Of a DNA stretch of 64,000 nucleotides, positions 9,914 to 23,600 are shown piece after piece. Below the pieces are notes generated by a model. The model was not told the DNA's origin and made no database searches. It saw only the letters and a program-made list of their open reading frames with translations. A program made the translations under genes and the position numbers. How positions within the stretch are numbered: the first letter of the stretch is position 1; each line of letters begins with the position of its first letter. The stretch spans positions 32,842,501-32,906,500 of the forward strand of contig OY754470.1 of assembly GCA_963575645.1 (NCBI GenBank), given 5' to 3'. The stretch comes from Xanthostigma xanthostigma. Lineage: Eukaryota > Arthropoda > Insecta > Raphidioptera > Raphidiidae.

Positions 9914-12900
9914 ATGCAGTTTGCATTTTCTTATGAGAGAATGATCCAAACCTGAACGTTATAGTGTAAATAGACTTACCCTCATGAAATAAAGCAATTT
10001 TGCCTATAAAGATTCATTTGCACCTAATTGTCGTAAAGCATGTGAAAACTGCTTGTCTGCGTTTAAATAATGGTTAATATGCAGTTTGCATTTTCTTATG
10101 AGAGAATGATCTAAACCTGAATGTTATAGTGTAAATAGATTTACCTTTGTAAAATAAAGCAATTTTGCCTATAAGGACTCATTTGCACGCAATTGTCGTG
10201 AACCATGTAAAAACTGCTTGTCAGCGTTAAAATAATGGTTAATATGCAGTTTGCATTTTCTTACGAGAGAATGATCCAAACCTGAATGTTATAATGTAAA
10301 TAGACTTACCTTAATGAAATAAAGCAATTTTGCCTATAAGGACTCATTTGCCCCTAATTGTCATAAAGCATGTAAAAACTGCTTGTATGCGTAAAAATGA
10401 TAGTAAATATGCAGTTTGCATTTTCTTATGAGAGAATGATCCAAACCTGAATGTTATCGTGTAAATAGACTTACCCTCATGAAATAAAGCAATTTTGCCT
10501 ATAAAGACTCATTTGCACCTAATTGTCGTAAAGCATGTAAAAACTGCTTGTCTGCGTTTAAATAATGGTTAATATGCAGTTTGCATTTTCTTATGAGAGA
10601 AAGATCCAAACCTGAATGTTATAGTGTAAATAGACTTACCTTCATGAAATAAAGCACTTTTGCCTATAAGGACTCATTTGCCCCTAATTGTCATAAAGCC
10701 TGTAAAAACTGCTTGTATGCGTTAAAAAAATGGTAATATGCAGTTTGCATTTTCTTATGAGAGAAGAATCCAAACCTGAATGTTATAGTGTAAATAGACT
10801 TACCTTTGTAAAATAAAGCAATTTTGCTTATAAGGACTCATTTGCACGGAATTGTCGTGAAGCATATAAAAACTGCTTGTCTGCGTTAAAATAATGGTTT
10901 ATATGCAGTTTGCATTTTCTTATGAGAAAATGATCCAAACCTGAATGTTATAGTGAAAGTAGACTTACCTTTGTGAAATAAAACAATTTTGCCTTTAAGG
11001 ACTTATTTCCACCTAATTGTCGTAAAACATGTGAAAACTGCTTGTCTGCGTGAAAATGATAGTAAATATGCAGTTTGCATTTTCTTATGAGAGAATGATC
11101 CAAACCTGAATGTTATAGTGTAAATAGACTTATCTTAATGAAATAAAGCAATTTTGCCTATAAGGACTCATTTGCATCTAATTGTCATAAAGCATGTAAA
11201 AACTGCTTGTATGCGTTAAATAATGGTTAATATGCAGTTTGCATTTTCTTATGAGAGAATGATCTAAACCTGAATGTTATAGTGTAAATAGACTTACCTT
11301 TGTAAAATAAAGCAATTTTGCTTATAAACACTCATTTGCACGCAATTGTCGTGAAGCATGTAAAAACTGCTTGTCTTCGTGAAAATGATAGTAAATATGC
11401 AGTTTGCATTTTCTTATGAGAGAATGATCCAAATCTGAATGTTATAGTGAAAGTAGACTTACCTTTGTGAAATAAAACAATTTTGACTTTAAAGACTTAC
11501 TTCTACCTAATTGTCGTAAAACTTGTGAAAACTGCTTGTCTGCGTGAAAATGATAGTAAATATGCAGTTTGCATTTTCTTATGAGAGAATGATCCAAACC
11601 TGAATGTTATAGTGTAAATAGACTTACCCTCATGAAATAAAGCAATTTTGCCTATAAGGACTCATTTGCCCCTAATTGTCATAAAGCATGTAAAAACTGC
11701 TTGTATGCGTTAAAATAATGGTTAATATGCAGTTTGCATTTTCTTAGGAGAGAATGATTTAAACCTGAATGTCATAGTGTAAATAGACTTACCCTCATGA
11801 AATAAAGCAATTTTGCTTATAAGGACTCATTTGCACCTAATTGTCGTAAAGCATGAAAAAACTGCTTGTCTGCGTTTAAATAATGGTTAATATGCAGTTT
11901 GCATTTTCTTATGAGAGAATGATCCAAACCTGAATGTTATAGTATAAATAGACTTACCTTCATGAAATAAAGCAATTTTGCCTATAAGGACTCATTTGCC
12001 CCTAATTGTCATAAAGCATGTAAAAACTGCTTGTATGCGTTAAAATAATGGTTAATATGCAGTTTGCATTTTCTTATGAGAGAATGATCCAAACCTGAAT
12101 GTTAGAGTGTAAATAGACTTACCTTTGTAAAATAAAGCAATTTTGCCTATGACGACTCATTTGCACGCAATTGTCGTGAAGCATGTAAAAACTGCTAGTC
12201 TGCGTAAAAATGATAGTAAATATGCAGTTTGCATTTTCTTATGAGAGAATGATCCAAATCTGAATGTTATAGTGAAAGTAGACTTACCTTTGTGAAATAA
12301 AACAATTTTGACTTTAAAGACTTACTTCTACCTAATTGTCGTAAAACTTGTGAAAACTGCTTGTCTGCGTGAAAATGATAGTAAATATGCAGTTTGCATT
12401 TTCTTATGAGAGAATGATCCAAACCTGAATGTTATAGTGTAAATAGACTTACCCTCATGAAATAAAGCAATTTTGCCTATAAGGACTCATTTGCCCCTAA
12501 TTGTCATAAAGCATGTAAAAACTGCTTGTCTGCGTTAAAATAATGGTTAATATGCAGTTTGCATTTTCTTATGAGAGAATGATCCAAACCTGAATGTTTT
12601 AGTGTAAATAGACTTACCCTCATGAAATAAAGCAATTTTGCCTATAAAGACTCATTTGCACCTAATTGTCATAAAGCATGTAAAAACTGCTTGTATGCGT
12701 TAAAATGATAGTAAATATGCAGTTTGCATTTTCTTATGAGAGAATGATCCAAACCTGAATGTTATAGTGTAAATAGACTTACCCTCATGAAATAAAGCAA
12801 TTTTGCCTATAAGGACTCATTTGCATCTAATTGTCATAAAGCTTGTAAAAACTGCGTGTATGCGTTAAAATAATAGTTAATATGCAGTTTGCATTTTCTT

Positions 12901-15900
12901 ATGAGAGAATGATCTAAACCTGAATTATATAGTGTAAATAGACTTACCTTTGTAAAATAAAGCAATTTTGCCTATAAGGTTTCATTTGCACGCAATTGTC
13001 GTGAACCATGTAAAAACTGCTTGTTTGCGTTAAAATAATGGTTAATATGCAGTTTGCATTTTCTTATGAGAGAATGATCCAAACCTGAATGTTATAGTGT
13101 AAATAGACTTACCTTAATGAAATAAAGCAATTTTGCCTATAAGGACTCATTAATTGCATCTAATTGTCATAAAGCATGTAAAAACTGCTTGTATGCGTTA
13201 AAATAATGGTTAATATGCAGTTTGCATTTTCTTATGAGAGAATGATCCAAACCTGAATGTTATAGTGAAAATAGACTAACCTTTGTAAAATAACGCAATT
13301 TTGCCTATAAGGACTCATTTGCACGCAATTGTCGTGAAGCATGTAAAAACTGCTTGTCTGCGTGAAAATGATAGTAAATATGCAGTTTGCATTTTCTTAT
13401 GAGAGAATGATCCAAACCTGAACGTTATAGTGTAAATAGACTTACCCTCATGAAATAAAGCAATTTTGCCTATAAAGATTCATTTGCACCTAATTGTCGT
13501 AAAGCATGTGAAAACTGCTTGTCTGCGTTTAAATAATGGTTAATATGCAGTTTGCATTTTCTTATGAGAGAATGATCCAAACCTGAATGTTATAGTGTAA
13601 ATAGACTTACCTTTGTAAAATAAAGCAATTTTGCCTATAAGGACTCATTTGCACGCAATTGTCGTGAACAATGTAAAAACTGCTTGTCTGCGTTAAAATA
13701 ATGGTTAATATGTAGTTTGCATTTTCTTATGAGGGAATGATCCAAACCTGAATGTTATAGTGTAAATAGACTTATCTTCATGAAATAAATCAATTTTGCC
13801 TATAAGGACTCATTTGCCCCTTATTGTCATAAAGCATGTAAAAACAGCTTGGATGCGTTAAAATAATGGTTAATATGCAGTTTGCATTTTCTTATGAGAG
13901 AATGATCCAAACCTGAATGTTATAGTGAAAATAGACTAACCTTTGTAAAATAACGCAATTTTGCCTATAAGGACTCATTTGCACGCAATTGTCGTGAAGC
14001 ATGTAAAAACTGCTTGTCTGCGTGAAAATGATAGTAAATATGCAGTTTGCATTTTCTTATGAGAGAATGATCCAAACCTGAACGTTATAGTGTAAATAGA
14101 CTTACCCTCATGAAATAAAGCAATTTTGTCTATAAATATTCATTTGCACCTAATTGTCGTAAAGCATGTGAAAACTGCTTGTCTGCGTTTAAATAATGGT
14201 TAATATGCAGTTTGCATTTTCTTATGAGAGAATGATCCAAACCTGAATGTTATAGTGTAAATAGACATACCCTCATGAAATATAGCACTTTTGCCTATAA
14301 GGCCTCATTTGCACCTAATTGTCGTAAAGCATGTAAAAACTGCTTGTCAGCGTTAAAATAATGGTAAATATGCTGTTTGCATTTTCTTATGAGAGAATGA
14401 TCCAAACCTGAATGTTATAGTGTAAATAGACTTACCTTAATGAAATAAAGCAATTTTGCCTATAAGGACTCATTTGCCCCGAATTGTCATAAAGCATGTA
14501 AAAACTGCTTGTATGCGTTAAAATATTGGTTAATATGCAGTTTGCATTTTCTTATGAAAGAATGATCTAAACCTGAATGTTATAGTGAAAATAGACTTAC
14601 CTTTGTAAAATAACGCAAATTTGCCTATAAGGACTCATTTGCACGCAATTGTCGTGAAGCATGTAAAAACTGCTTGTCTGCGTTAAAATAATGGTTAATA
14701 TGCAGTTTGCATTTTCTTATGAGAGAATGATCCAAACCTGAATGTTTTAGTGTAAATAGACTTATTCTCATGAAATAAAGCAATTTTGCCTATAAGGACT
14801 CATTTGCACCTAATTGTCGTAAAGCATGTGAAAACTGCTTGTCTGCGTGAAAATGATAGTAAATATGCAGTTTGCATTTTCTTATGAGAGAATGATCCGA
14901 ACCTGAACGTTATAGTGTAAATAGACTTACCCTCATGAAATAAAGCAATTTTGCCTATAAAGATTCATTTGCACCTAATTGTCGTAAAGCATGTAAAAAC
15001 TGCTTGTCTGCGTTAAAATAATGGTTAATATGCAGTTTGCATTTTCTTATGAGAGAATGATCCAAACCTGAATGTTATAATGTAAATAGACTTACCTTCA
15101 TGAAATAAAGTAATTTTGCCTATAAGGACTCATTAATTGCATCTAATTGTCATAAAGCATGTAAAAACTGCTTGTATGCGTTAAAATAATGGTTAATATG
15201 CAGTTTGCATTTTCTTATGAGAGAATGATCTAAACCTGAATGGTATAGTGTAAATAGACTTACCTTTGTAAAATAAAGCAATTTTGCCCATAAGGACTCA
15301 TTTACACGCAATTGTCGTGAACCATGTAAAAACTGCTTGTCTGCGTTAAAATAATGGTTAATATGCAGTTTGCATTTTCTTATGAGAGAATGATCCAAAC
15401 CTGAATGTTATAGTGTAAATAGACTTACCTTCATGAAATAAAGCAATTTTGCCTATAAGGACTCATTTGCCCCTAATTGTCATAAAGCATGTAAAAACTG
15501 CTTGTCAGCGTTAAAATAATGGCTAATATGCAGTTTGCATTTTCTTATGAGAGAATGATCCAAACCTGAATGTTATAATGTAAATAGACTTACCTTCATG
15601 AAATAAAGCAATTTTGCCTATAAGGACTCATTAATCGCATCTAATTGTCATAAAGCATGTAAAAACTGCTTGTATGCGTTAAAATAATGGTTAATATGCA
15701 GTTTGCATTTTCTTATAAGAGAATGATCCAAACCTGAATGTTATAGTGTAAATAGATTTACCTTAATGAAATAAAGCAATTTTGCCTATAAGGATTCATT
15801 AATTGCATCTAATTGTCATAAAGCATGTAAAAACTGCTTGTATGCGTTAAAATAATGGTTAATATGCAGTTTGCATTTTCTTATGAGAGAATGATCCAAA

Positions 15901-16841
15901 CCTGAATGTTATAGTGTAAATAGACTTACCTTCATGAAATAAAGCAATTTTGCCTATAAGGACTTATTTTCCCCTAATTGTCATAAAGCATGTAAAAACT
16001 GCTTGTCAGCGTTAAATTAATGGTTAATATGCAGTTTGCATTTTCTTATGAGAGAATGTTCCAAACCTGAATGTTATAGTGTAAATAGACTTACCTTTAT
16101 GAGAGAAAGCAATTTTGCCTATAAGGATTTATTAATTGCATCTAATTGTCATAAAGCATGTAAAAACTGCTTGTATGCGTTAAAATAATGGTTAATATGC
16201 AGTTTGCATTTTCTTATGAGAGAATGATCCAAACCTGAATGTTATAGTGTAAATAGACTTACCTTTATGAAATAAAGCAATTTTGCCTATAAGGACTCAT
16301 TTGCACGCAATTGTCGTGAACCATGTAAAAACTGCTTGTCTGCGTTAAAATAATGGTTAATATGCAGTTTGCATTTTCTTATGAGAGAATGATCCAAACC
16401 TGAATGTTATAGTGTAAATAGACTTACCTTCATGAAATAAAGCAATTTTGCCTATAAGGACTTATTTTCCCCTAATTGTCATAAAGCATGTAAAAACTGC
16501 TTGTATGCGTTAAAATAATGGTTAATATGCAGTTTGCATTTTCTTATGAAAGAATGATCCAAACCTGAATGTTATAGTGTAAATAGACTTACCTTTATGA
16601 AATAAAGCATTTTTGCCTATAAGGACTCATTTGCACGCAATTGTCGTGAACCATGTAAAAACTGCTTGTCTGCGTTAAAATAATGGTTAATATGCAGTTT
16701 GCATTTTCTTATGAGAGAATGATCCAAACCTGAATGTTATAATGTAAATAGACTTACCTTCATGAAATAAAGCAATTTTGCCTATAAGGACTCATTTGCA
16801 CGCAATTGTCGTGAACCATGTAAAAACTGCTTGTCTGCGTT

Positions 16842-19229
16842 AAAATAATGGTTAATATGCAGTTTGCATTTTCTTATGAGAGAATGATCCAAACCTGAAT
16901 GTTATAGTGTAAATAGACTTACCTTCATGAAATAAAGCAATTTTGCCTATAAGGACTCATTTGCCCCTAATTGTCATAAAGCATGTAAAAACTGCTTGTC
17001 AGCGTTAAAATAATGGTTAATATGCAGTTTGCATTTTCTTATGAGAGATTGATCCAAACCTGAATGTTATAATGTAAATAGACTTACCTTCATGAAATAA
17101 AGCAATTTTGCCTATAAGGACTCATTAATTGCATCTAATTGTCATAAAGCATGTAAAAACTGCTTGTATGCGTTAAAATAATGGTTAATATGCAGTTTGC
17201 ATTTTCTTATGAGAGAATGATCCAAACCTGAATGTTATAGTGTAAATAGACTTACCTTAATGAAATAAAGCAATTTTGCCTATAAGGACTCATTAATTGC
17301 ATCTAATTGTCATAAAGCATGTAAAAACTGCTTGTATGCGTTAAAATACTGGTTAATATGCAGTTTGCATTTTCTTATGAGAGAATGATCCAAACCTGAA
17401 TGTTATAGTGAAAATAGACTAACCTTTGTAAAATAACGCAATTTTGCCTATAAGGACTCATTTGCACGCAATTGTCGTGAAGCATGTAAAAACTGCTTGT
17501 CTGCGTGAAAATGATAGTAAATATGCAGTTTGCATTTTCTTATGAGAGAATGATCCAAACCTGAACGTTATAGTGTAAATAGACTTACCCTCATGAAATA
17601 AAGCAATTTTGCCTATAAAGATTCATTCGCACCTAATTGTCGTAAAGCATGTGAAAACTGCTTGTCTGCGTTTAAATAATGGTTAATATGCAGTTTGCAT
17701 TTTCTTATGAGAGAATGATCTAAACCTGAATGTTATAGTGTAAATAGATTTACCTTTGTAAAATAAAGCAATTTTGCCTATAAGGACTCATTTGCACGCA
17801 ATTGTCGTGAACCATGTAAAAACTGCTTGTCAGCGTTAAAATAATGGTTAATATGCAGTTTGCATTTTCTTACGAGAGAATGATCCAAACCTGAATGTTA
17901 TAATGTAAATAGACTTACCTTAATGAAATAAAGCAATTTTGCCTATAAGGACTCATTTGCCCCTAATTGTCATAAAGCATGTAAAAACTGCTTGTATGCG
18001 TAAAAATGATAGTAAATATGCAGTTTGCATTTTCTTATGAGAGAATGATCCAAACCTGAATGTTATCGTGTAAATAGACTTACCCTCATGAAATAAAGCA
18101 ATTTTGCCTATAAAGACTCATTTGCACCTAATTGTCATAAAGCATGTAAAAACTGCTTGTCTGCGTTTAAATATTGGTTAATATGCAGTTTGCATTTTCT
18201 TATGAGAGAAAGATCCAAACCTGAATGTTATAGTGTAAATAGACTTACCTTCATGAAATAAAGCACTTTTGCCTATAAGGACTCATTTGCCCCTAATTGT
18301 CATAAAGCATGTAAAAACTGCTTGTATGCGTTAAAAAAATGGTAATATGCAGTTTGCATTTTCTTATGAGAGAAGAATCCAAACCTGAATGTTATAGTGT
18401 AAATAGACTTACCTTTGTAAAATAAAGCAATTTTGCTAATAAGGACTCATTTGCACGGAATTGTCGTGAAGCATATAAAAACTGCTTGTCTGCGTTAAAA
18501 TAATGGTTTATATGCAGTTTGCATTTTCTTATGAGAAAATGATCCAAACCTGAATGTTATAGTGAAAGTAGACTTACCTTTGTGAAATAAAACAATTTTG
18601 CCTTTAAGGACTTATTTCCACCTAATTGTCGTAAAACATGTGAAAACTGCTTGTCTGCGTGAAAATGATAGTAAATATGCAGTTTGCATTTTCTTATGAG
18701 AGAATGATCCAAACCTGAATGTTATAGTGTAAATAGACTTACCTTAATGAAATAAAGCAATTTTGCCTATAAGGACTCATTTGCATCTAATTGTCATAAA
18801 GCATGTAAAAACTGCTTGTATGCGTTAAATAATGGTTAATATGCAGTTTGCATTTTCTTATGATAGAATGATCTAAACCTGAATGTTATAGTGTAAATAG
18901 ACTTACCTTTGTAAAATAAAGCAATTTTGCTTATAAACACTTATTTGCACGCAATTGTCGTGAAGCATGTAAAAACTGCTTGTCTTCGTGAAAATGATAG
19001 TAAATATGCAGTTTGCATTTTCTTATGAGAGAATGATCCAAATCTGAATGTTATAGTGAAAGTAGACTTACCTTTGTGAAATAAAACAATTTTGACTTTA
19101 AAGACTTACTTCTACCTAATTGTCGTAAAACTTGTGAAAACTGCTTGTCTGCGTGAAAATGATAGTAAATATGCAGTTTGCATTTTCTTATGAGAGAATG
19201 ATCCAAACCTGAATGTTATAGTGTAAATA
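16842..19229 (+). repeat. Paralogue of the LINE target region without the LINE (empty site at 17522/17523)
   Basis: Aligns with 6440-7120 at offset 10402 and with 9914 to about 11620 at offset 7609; the difference is exactly the 2793-bp LINE. Shared rare variants upstream of the junction are GAGAGATTGATCC and AAAATACTGG. Shared variants downstream are CTTACGAGAG, GTTATCGTG, GAGAGAAAGATCC, TTAAAAAAATGG, AGAAGAATCC, CACGGAATTG and GGTTTATATGC. At 17515-17530 the sequence passes straight from GTAAAT into ATGCAG. The match breaks down around 19229, where a local duplication begins to differ. Confidence 0.88.
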
Positions 19230-20155
19230 GACTTACCTTTGTAAAATAAAGCAATTTTGCTTATAAGGACTCATTTGCACGCAATTGTCGTGAAGCATAT
19301 AAAAACTGCTTGTCTGCGTTAAAATAATGGTTAATATGCAGTTTGCATTTTCTTATGAGAGAATGATCCAAACCTGAATGTTATAGTGAAAGTAGACTTA
19401 CCTTTGTGAAATAAAACAATTTTGCCTTTAAGGACTTATTTCCACCTAATTGTCGTAAAACATGTGAAAACTGCTTGTCTGCGTGAAAATGATAGTAAAT
19501 ATGCAGTTTGCATTTTCTTATGAGAGAATGATCCAAACCTGAATGTTATCGTGTAAATAGACTTACCCTCATGAAATAAAGCAATTTTGCCTATAAAGAC
19601 TCATTTGCACCTAATTGTCATAAAGCATGTAAAAACTGCTTGTCTGCGTTTAAATATTGGTTAATATGCAGTTTGCATTTTCTTATGAGAGAATGATCCA
19701 AACCTGAATGTTATAGTGTAAATAGACTTACCTTAATGAAATAAAGCAATTTTGCCTATAAGGACTCATTTGCATCTAATTGTCATAAAGCATGTAAAAA
19801 CTGCTTGTATGCGTTAAATAATGGTTAATATGCAGTTTGCATTTTCTTATGATAGAATGATCTAAACCTGAATGTTATAGTGTAAATAGACTTACCTTTG
19901 TAAAATAAAGCAATTTTGCTTATAAACACTTATTTGCACGCAATTGTCGTGAAGCATGTAAAAACTGCTTGTCTTCGTGAAAATGATAGTAAATATGCAG
20001 TTTGCATTTTCTTATGAGAGAATGATCCAAATCTGAATGTTATAGTGAAAGTAGACTTACCTTTGTGAAATAAAACAATTTTGACTTTAAAGACTTACTT
20101 CTACCTAATTGTCGTAAAACTTGTGAAAACTGCTTGTCTGCGTGAAAATGATAGT
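18676..20155 (+). repeat. Local duplication with 989-bp offset (three-monomer segment twice)
   Basis: The segment holding TGATAGAATGATC (TGATAG at 18861), the CTTCGTGAAAATG end and the divergent monomer AAATCTGAATG...GACTTTAAAGACTTACTTC recurs with TGATAG at 19850, 989 bp later. The GTTATCGTG marker upstream recurs at 18061 and 19544, an offset of 1483, so the second copy lacks about three monomers (494 bp) found in the first. The equivalent place near 11100-11560 has only one copy, which explains why the otherwise constant offset to that region ends here. Confidence 0.78.
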
Positions 20156-20630
20156 AAATATGCAGTTTGCATTTTCTTATGAGAGAATGATCCAAACCTG
20201 AATGTTATAGTGTAAATAGACTTACCCTCATGAAATAAAGCAATTTTGCCTATAAGGACTCATTTGCCCCTAATTGTCATAAAGCATGTAAAAACTGCTT
20301 GTATGCGTTAAAATAATGGTTAATATGCAGTTTGCATTTTCTTATGAGAGAATGATCCAAACCTGAATGTTATAGTGAAAATAAACTAACCTTTGTAAAA
20401 TAACGCAATTTTGCCTATAAGGACTCATTTGCACGCAATTGTCGTGAAGCATGTAAAAACTGCTTGTCTGCGTTAAAATAATGGTTAATATGCAGTTTGC
20501 ATTTTCTTATGAGAGAATGATCTAAACCTGAATGTTATAGTGTAAATAGACTTACCTTTGTAAAATAAAGCAATTTTGCCTATAAGGTTTCATTTGCACG
20601 CAATTGTCGTGAACCATGTAAAAACTGCTT

Positions 20631-23600
20631 GTTTGCGTTAAAATAATGGTTAATATGCAGTTTGCATTTTCTTATGAGAGAATGATCCAAACCGGAATGT
20701 TATAGTGTAAATAGACTTACCTTAATGAAATAAAGCAATTTTGCCTATAAGGACTCATTAATTGCATCTAATTGTCATAAAGCATGTAAAAACTGCTTGT
20801 ATGCGTTAAAATAATGGTTAATATGCAGTTTGCATTTTCTTATGAGAGAATGATCCAAACCTGAATGTTATAGTGAAAATAGACTAACCTTTGTAAAATA
20901 ACGCAATTTTGCCTATAAGGACTCATTTGCACGCAATTGTCGTGAAGCATGTAAAAACTGCTTGTCTGCGTGAAAATGATAGTAAATATGCAGTTTGCAT
21001 TTTCTTATGAGAGAATGATCCAAACCTGAACGTTATAGTGTAAATAGACTTACCCTCATGAAATAAAGCAATTTTGCCTATAAAGATTCATTTGCACCTA
21101 ATTGTCGTAAAGCATGTGAAAACTGCTTGTCTGCGTTTAAAAAATAATTAATATGCAGTTTGCATTTTCTTATGAGAGAATGATCCAAACCTGAATGTTA
21201 TAGTGTAAATAGACTTACCTTTGTAAAATAAAGCAATTTGGCCTATAAGGACTCATTTGCACGCAATTGTCGTGAACAATGTAAAAACTGCTTGTCTGCG
21301 TTTAAATAATGGTTAATATGCAGTTTGCATTTTCTTATGAGGGAATGATCCAAACCTGAATGTTATAGTGTAAATATACTTATCTTCATGAAATAAATCA
21401 ATTTTGCCTATAAGGACTCATTTGCCCCTTATTGTCATAAAGCATGTAAAAACAGCTTGGATGCGTTAAAATAATGGTTAATATGCAGTTTGCATTTTCT
21501 TATGAGAGAATGATCCAAACCTGAATGTTATAGTGAAAATAGACTCTCCTTTGTAAAATAACGCAATTTTGCCTATAAGGACTCATTTGCACGCAATTGT
21601 CGTGAAGCATGTAAAAACTGCTTGTCTGCGTTTAAATAATGGTTAATATGCAGTTTGCATTTTCTTATGAGAGAATGATCCAAACCTGAATGTTATAGTG
21701 TAAAAAGACTTACCTTCATGAAATAAAGCAATTTTGCCTATAAGGACTCATTTGCCCTTAATTGTCATAAAGCATGTAAAAACTGCTTGTATGCGTTAAA
21801 ATAATGGTTAATATGCAGATTGCATTTTCTTATGAGAGAATGATCCAAACCTGAATGTTATAGTGTAAATAGACTTACCTTTGTAAAATAAATCAATTTT
21901 GCCTATAAGGACTCATTCGCACGCAATTGTCGTGAAGCATGTAAAAACTGCTTGTCTGCGTTAAAATAATGGTTAATATGCAGTTTGCATTTTCTTATGA
22001 GAGAATGATCCAACCTGAATGTTATAGTGAAAGTAGACTTACCTTTGTGAAATAAAACAATTTTGCCTTTAAGGACTTATTTGCACCTAATTGTCGTAAA
22101 CCATGTAAAAACTGCTTGTCTGCGTGAAAATGATAGTCAATATTCAGTTTGCATTTTCTTATGAGAGAATGATCCAAACCTGTTGGTTATAGTGTAAATA
22201 GACTTACCCTTACGAAATAAAGCAATTTTGCCTATAGGGATTCATTTGCACCTAATTGTCATAAAGCATGTAAAAACTGCTTGTATGCGTTAAAATAATA
22301 GTTAATATGCAGTTGGCATTTTCTTGTGAGAGAATGATCCAAACCTGAATGTTATAGTGTAAGTAAACTTACCTTTGTGAAATAAAGCAATTTTGCCTAT
22401 AAGGACTCATTTGCACCTAATTGTCGTAAAGCATGTAAAAACTGCTTGTCTGCAATAAAATAATGGTTAATATGCAGTTTGCATTTTCTTATGAGAGAAT
22501 AATCCAAACCTGAATGTTATAGTGTAAATGGACTAACCTTCATGAAATAAAGCAATTTTGCCTATAAGGACCCATTTGCCCCTAATTGTCATAAAGCATG
22601 TAAAAACTGCTTGTATGCGTTAAAATAATGGTTAATATGCAGTTTGCATTTTCTTATGAGAGAATGATCTAAACCTGAATGTTATAGTGTAAATAGACTT
22701 ACCTTTGTGAAATAAAGCAATTTTGCCTATAAGGACTCATTTGCACCTAATTGTCGTAAAGCATGTAAAAACTGCTTGTCTGCAATAAAATAATGGTTAA
22801 TATGCAGTTTGCATTTTCTTATGAGAGAATGATCCAAACCTGAATGTTATAGTGTAAATAGACTTACCCTCATGAAATAAAGCAATTTTGCCTATAAGGA
22901 CCCATTTGCACCTAATTGTCATAAAGCTTGTAAAAACTGCGTGTATGCGTTAAAATAATAGTTAATATGCAGTTTGCATTTTCTTATGAGAGAATGATCA
23001 AAACCTGAATGTTATAGTGTAAATAGACTTACCTTTGTAAAATAAAGCAATTTTGCCTATAAGGACTGATTTGCACGCAATTGTCGTGAACCATGTAAAA
23101 ACTGCTTGTCTGCGTGAAAATGATAGTAAATATGCAGTTTGCATTTTCTTATGAGAGAATGATCCAAACCTGAACGTTATAGTGTAAATAGACTTACCCT
23201 CATGAAATAAAGCAATTTTGCCTATAAAGATTCATTTGCACCTAATTGTCGTAAAGCATGTGAAAACTGCTTGTCTGCGTTTAAATAATGGTTAATATGC
23301 AGTTTGCATTTTCTTATGAGAGAATGATCTAAACCTGAATGTTATAGTGTAAATAGACTTACCTTTGTAAAATAAAGCAATTTTGCCTATAAGGACTCAT
23401 TTGCACGCAATTGTCGTGAACTATGTAAAAACTGCTTGTCTGCGTTAAAATAATGGTTAATATGCAGTTTGCATTTTCTTATGAGAGAATTATCCAAACC
23501 TGAATGTTATAGTGTAAATAGACTTACCTTTATGAAATAAAGCAATTTTGCCTATAAGGACTTATTTGCCCCTAATTGTCATAAAGCATGTAAAAACTGC

